From positions 2,976,001 to 3,040,000 of the forward strand of contig OZ251228.1 in the NCBI GenBank assembly GCA_965240325.2: a stretch of DNA of 64,000 nucleotides, read 5' to 3'. The notes below the pieces were generated by a model. That model saw nothing but the letters and a program-made list of their open reading frames with translations. It had not been told where the DNA came from and did no database searches. Numbering within the stretch: the first letter of the stretch is position 1; each line of letters opens with the position of its first letter. The position numbers were made by a program, and so were the translations under genes. Shown here piece after piece: positions 61,817-64,000 of the stretch. Source of the DNA: Rebecca billardiae RCC1528. Lineage: Eukaryota > Haptophyta.

Positions 61817-63346
61817 TCACCCCTCCTGCCCGAACTCCTTTGTGAACTGCGTGTAGCGCTCGAGGTCCTTGGCGGAGACGGTGGGGCGCGCGTTGCGCAG
61901 CACCTTCAAAAAGTCGTTCTGCGCGAAGCAGGCGCAGGGCGCGGCGGCCGGCGGCGGCGGCGGCGCGGCGTGCGGGCTGAGCCGCGGCGCGCGCCTCGGC
62001 AGCCGCGCGCGCGCGCGCGCGCGCGCGCGCACCATCGTGACTTCTGGCGGCAGCAGCTCGTCTGGCTTGACGTCCATCAGCCCCATCTCCACCGCGCCAG
62101 GCGCGCCGGGCGAGCACGGCGTCCACTGCGCGCCCTCGCGCCGGAAGTGCGTGGCGGACTGCAGCGCGCGCACGGGCTCCATCAGCGCGTCGCGCACGGC
62201 GACCGAGATGTCCGAGCCGCTGTACCCCTCGGTGAGCGAGGCCAGCCGCACAAAGTCGGGCGGCGCGAGGCCGTGCGGCGTGTCGCCCACGTGGATCTCA
62301 AACACGCGCGCCCGCGCGTGCTGCTCGGGCAGCGGGATGTAGATGCGCTTCTCGAAGCGGCGGCGGATGCCCGGGTCGAGCGCCCACGGGATGTTGGTCG
62401 CGCCGAGCACGAGCACGCCGTCGTCCGCCGACGTGCCCGCGCCCTGCATGCGCACGAGGAACTCGTTCTTCATCCGGCGCGACGCGTCGGACTCGCCGTC
62501 GCCCCTGCTGCCGCACAGCGCGTCGATCTCGTCGATGAAGATGATCGACGGCCGCGACTCCGCCGCCATCTCGAAGAGGTTGCGCACGAGGCGCTCGCTC
62601 TCGCCCAGCCACTTGGAGACGAGGTCGGAGGACGAGATCGAGAAGAACGTCGAGTCCACCTCGGTCGCCACCGCCTTGGCGAGGTACGACTTGCCCGTGC
62701 CGGGCGGGCCGTACAGCAGGATCCCCTTCCACGGCTTGCGCTTGCCCACAAAGAGCGACGGGAAGCGGATCGGCAGCACCACCGCCTCCTTCAGCGCGTC
62801 CTTCGCCGCCTCGAGCCCGGCCACGTCGTCCCAGCTCACGTTGGGCTTCTCCGACAGGATCGACGAGTCGAGCCCCGCGCGCAGCTTGCTCTTGTCCGCG
62901 TCGGCGCCCGCGTCGCCCTGCCCCTTGCGCGCGGTGCCGGTCGCGCCGCCGCCGCCGCCGCCCGCCGGCTCGGGCCCGCCGCCGCCCTTCTGCCGGCGCA
63001 CGGCCTCCTTGAGCTGCTCGGCGCGGTCCATGTACTCGGCGATCTTCTTGCGAAGCGTCTCCTTCGTCCGCTCGTTCTTCTCGTCTGCGCGCGGCGGCGC
63101 GGCGCCGCGCGGCGCGGCGCGGTGCGCGGCGCGGCGGTCGGCGGCGCGGGCCCGCGCGCCGCCGCGCGCGCGCGACGCGGCGCGCCGCCCACATTTGAGG
63201 CCGGTCACAAAGTACTCGAGGCTGCGCTCGTACAGCTGGTACGCGAGCTCGTAGTTCTTGTCCTGGTCCTCCTTGATCGCCTGCGTCACCAGCTCGATGG
63301 CCTTGGGGATGAAGTTGTTGTCCTGCGGCGCGCCGGCGCCGGGCAT
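61817..63346 (-). CDS. VPS4: VPS4, AAA ATPase of ESCRT-III disassembly
   Basis: Three exons on the complement: 63346-63193, 63084-62033 and 61918-61817, joined to 435 residues, the normal VPS4 length. Intron 1 starts GTGGGC and splits the Tyr codon of LKYEKN; intron 2 starts GTGCGC. An N-terminal MIT domain (about 9-80, ending RAEQLKEAV) binds ESCRT-III tails. After a Gly-rich linker come Walker A GPPGTGKS (177-184, Lys183), Walker B IIFIDEID (Asp236, Glu237), the arginine-finger region [15 protein letters not shown], and the C-terminal FTKEFGQEG helix typical of VPS4. It recycles ESCRT-III in multivesicular-body sorting, budding and abscission. Without splicing, both introns read through in frame as Arg/Ala-rich inserts, so an unspliced reading would look like a 509-residue protein. 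Confidence 0.93.
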   Translation of the reverse strand: MPGAGAPQDNNFIPKAIELVTQAIKEDQDKNYELAYQLYERSLEYFVTGLKCGRRAASRARGGARARAADRRAAHRAAPRGAAPPRADEKNERTKETLRKKIAEYMDRAEQLKEAVRRQKGGGGPEPAGGGGGGATGTARKGQGDAGADADKSKLRAGLDSSILSEKPNVSWDDVAGLEAAKDALKEAVVLPIRFPSLFVGKRKPWKGILLYGPPGTGKSYLAKAVATEVDSTFFSISSSDLVSKWLGESERLVRNLFEMAAESRPSIIFIDEIDALCGSRGDGESDASRRMKNEFLVRMQGAGTSADDGVLVLGATNIPWALDPGIRRRFEKRIYIPLPEQHARARVFEIHVGDTPHGLAPPDFVRLASLTEGYSGSDISVAVRDALMEPVRALQSATHFRREGAQWTPCSPGAPGAVEMGLMDVKPDELLPPEVTMVRARARARARLPRRAPRLSPHAAPPPPPAAAPCACFAQNDFLKVLRNARPTVSAKDLERYTQFTKEFGQEG

Positions 63347-63698
63347 GCGCGCCGCCCGTCGCCGTCGGCGCGCGGACGCGCCGCCGCGGCGGCGCCGCTG
63401 GGCGCGACCGAGGCGCGCGCTCGCGCGATCCGCTCACCATGGCGCCTCGGGCGGCGTGCGCGCCGGCGTCCAGCTAGCAGCGCGCGGCGCCGCAGCGCAT
63501 CCGCGCGAGGCCGTCAAGCCCTTCACGCCCGCTTGCTCCCACCGCAGCAGCAGCTCCGCTGCACACCTGCTCAGCGGAAGGCTGGAGGGGAAATGGCGGC
63601 TGCCGTTTGCCCGCTGCTCGCGAGCTTTCGCCCGAAGTCGTCAGTCCTCTCATCAAGCACAGGCCTCCTCGCTCGGCCGGCCTCATCAGCTCGGCGCC
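63347..63698. other. divergent promoter region between VPS4 and the right-edge gene
   Basis: 352 bp between the two divergent start codons. GC-rich, no TATA-like element; a shared promoter is possible. Confidence 0.4.
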
Positions 63699-64000
63699 AT
63701 GGGCGCGGCGAAGCTCGCGGACCACAGCGCGAAGGCGGCAGCGCTCTTCTCCAACATGCGCGTGCCCGCCGCGTTCCTCGCGGGCGCGGTGATCCCGCTG
63801 GCCTTCGCCATCCCGCTCCCGAAGACCGATCGGCCCGAGCGCGACCGGCTGTACTACCTCACCAACCTCACGCTCGGCGTGCTCGCGTTCGCCTCCGAGC
63901 TGCTGGCGGTGGTGTACACGACGGTGGCGTGCAACAAGCTGACGGAGACGGTCTCCGCCCCGTCGAGCACCGTCTTCGCCCTGCTCGGCCGCGACCACGA
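63699..64000 (+). CDS. multi-span membrane protein of unknown family, 3' partial
   Basis: Open from an ATG at 63699 (context GCGCCATGG) to the window edge, 100 residues. After about 20 soluble residues there is a hydrophobic span (about 24-40, AAFLAGAVIPLAFAI), then a polar loop rich in Asp/Arg (KTDRPERDR), then a second span (about 58-75, LGVLAFASELLAVVYTT). The composition is clearly coding-like. No family is recognised from this fragment; it may be a small integral membrane protein. A minus-strand frame over the same bases is a shadow. Confidence 0.6.
   Translation, partial: MGAAKLADHSAKAAALFSNMRVPAAFLAGAVIPLAFAIPLPKTDRPERDRLYYLTNLTLGVLAFASELLAVVYTTVACNKLTETVSAPSSTVFALLGRDH

Noticed and set aside
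1-64000. tRNA, rRNA and spliceosomal RNA genes
   Set aside because: Reading for T-loop words (GGTTCGAAT type), 5S boxes and U1/U2/U4/U5/U6 signature words gave no convincing match on either strand. A covariance-model search would be decisive.

Overview
The window is nuclear DNA from a very GC-rich, plastid-bearing unicellular eukaryote. A haptophyte-type alga fits best, but this is an inference and no marker gene fixes the species. The eukaryotic signs are spliced genes (16 introns resolved here, 93 to 176 nt, nearly all starting GTGCG and ending CAG) and eukaryote-only families (SAR1, VPS4, formin, XRN-type nuclease, polycystin-1-like protein). One protein also carries an ER-signal-plus-transit-peptide leader of the kind used for secondary plastids.

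Layout, left to right: the 3' part of an L-type lectin gene (1-1844, +); a microbial-type rhodopsin fused to a histidine kinase with receiver and phosphotransfer-like ends (2325-5678, +); a secreted protein of unknown function (6218-7588, +); a gene-poor interval with short repeats and a possible inverted-repeat element (7589-11207); two nearly identical tandem PC-esterase/TBL-like genes (11208-13750, +); a membrane-anchored pappalysin-type metalloprotease (14067-17098, +); a giant gene on the minus strand (40845-17752) for a predicted 7,522-residue surface protein; a probable organellar XRN-type 5'-3' exonuclease (minus); a CAMK-like kinase (+); a single-ORF reverse-transcriptase retroelement (minus); glutathione synthetase (minus); SAR1 (+, six exons); a gene-poor interval with a 614-bp inverted-repeat element; a formin (minus); VPS4 (minus, three exons); and the 5' end of a multi-span membrane protein (+).

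The most striking feature is the giant gene. Seven RCC1 repeats (a full propeller) are followed by about 3,900 residues of Pro/Ser-rich sequence, encoded by about 220 copies of a 51-bp repeat plus a 12-bp repeat. IPT/TIG, REJ-like, EGF-like and GPS regions, then five membrane spans of polycystin-1 type with an EF-hand, complete it. The polycystin channel half is absent. Its last exon is 21,145 nt without an intron. The 51-bp array carries nested higher-order duplications (offsets 1,428, 3,111 and 5,202 bp).

The genes do not form one pathway. Several concern the cell surface and secretion (lectin, esterases, metalloprotease, giant protein, SAR1, VPS4, formin). The rhodopsin kinase is a candidate light sensor. 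All function calls rest on motifs read by eye; no database search was run.
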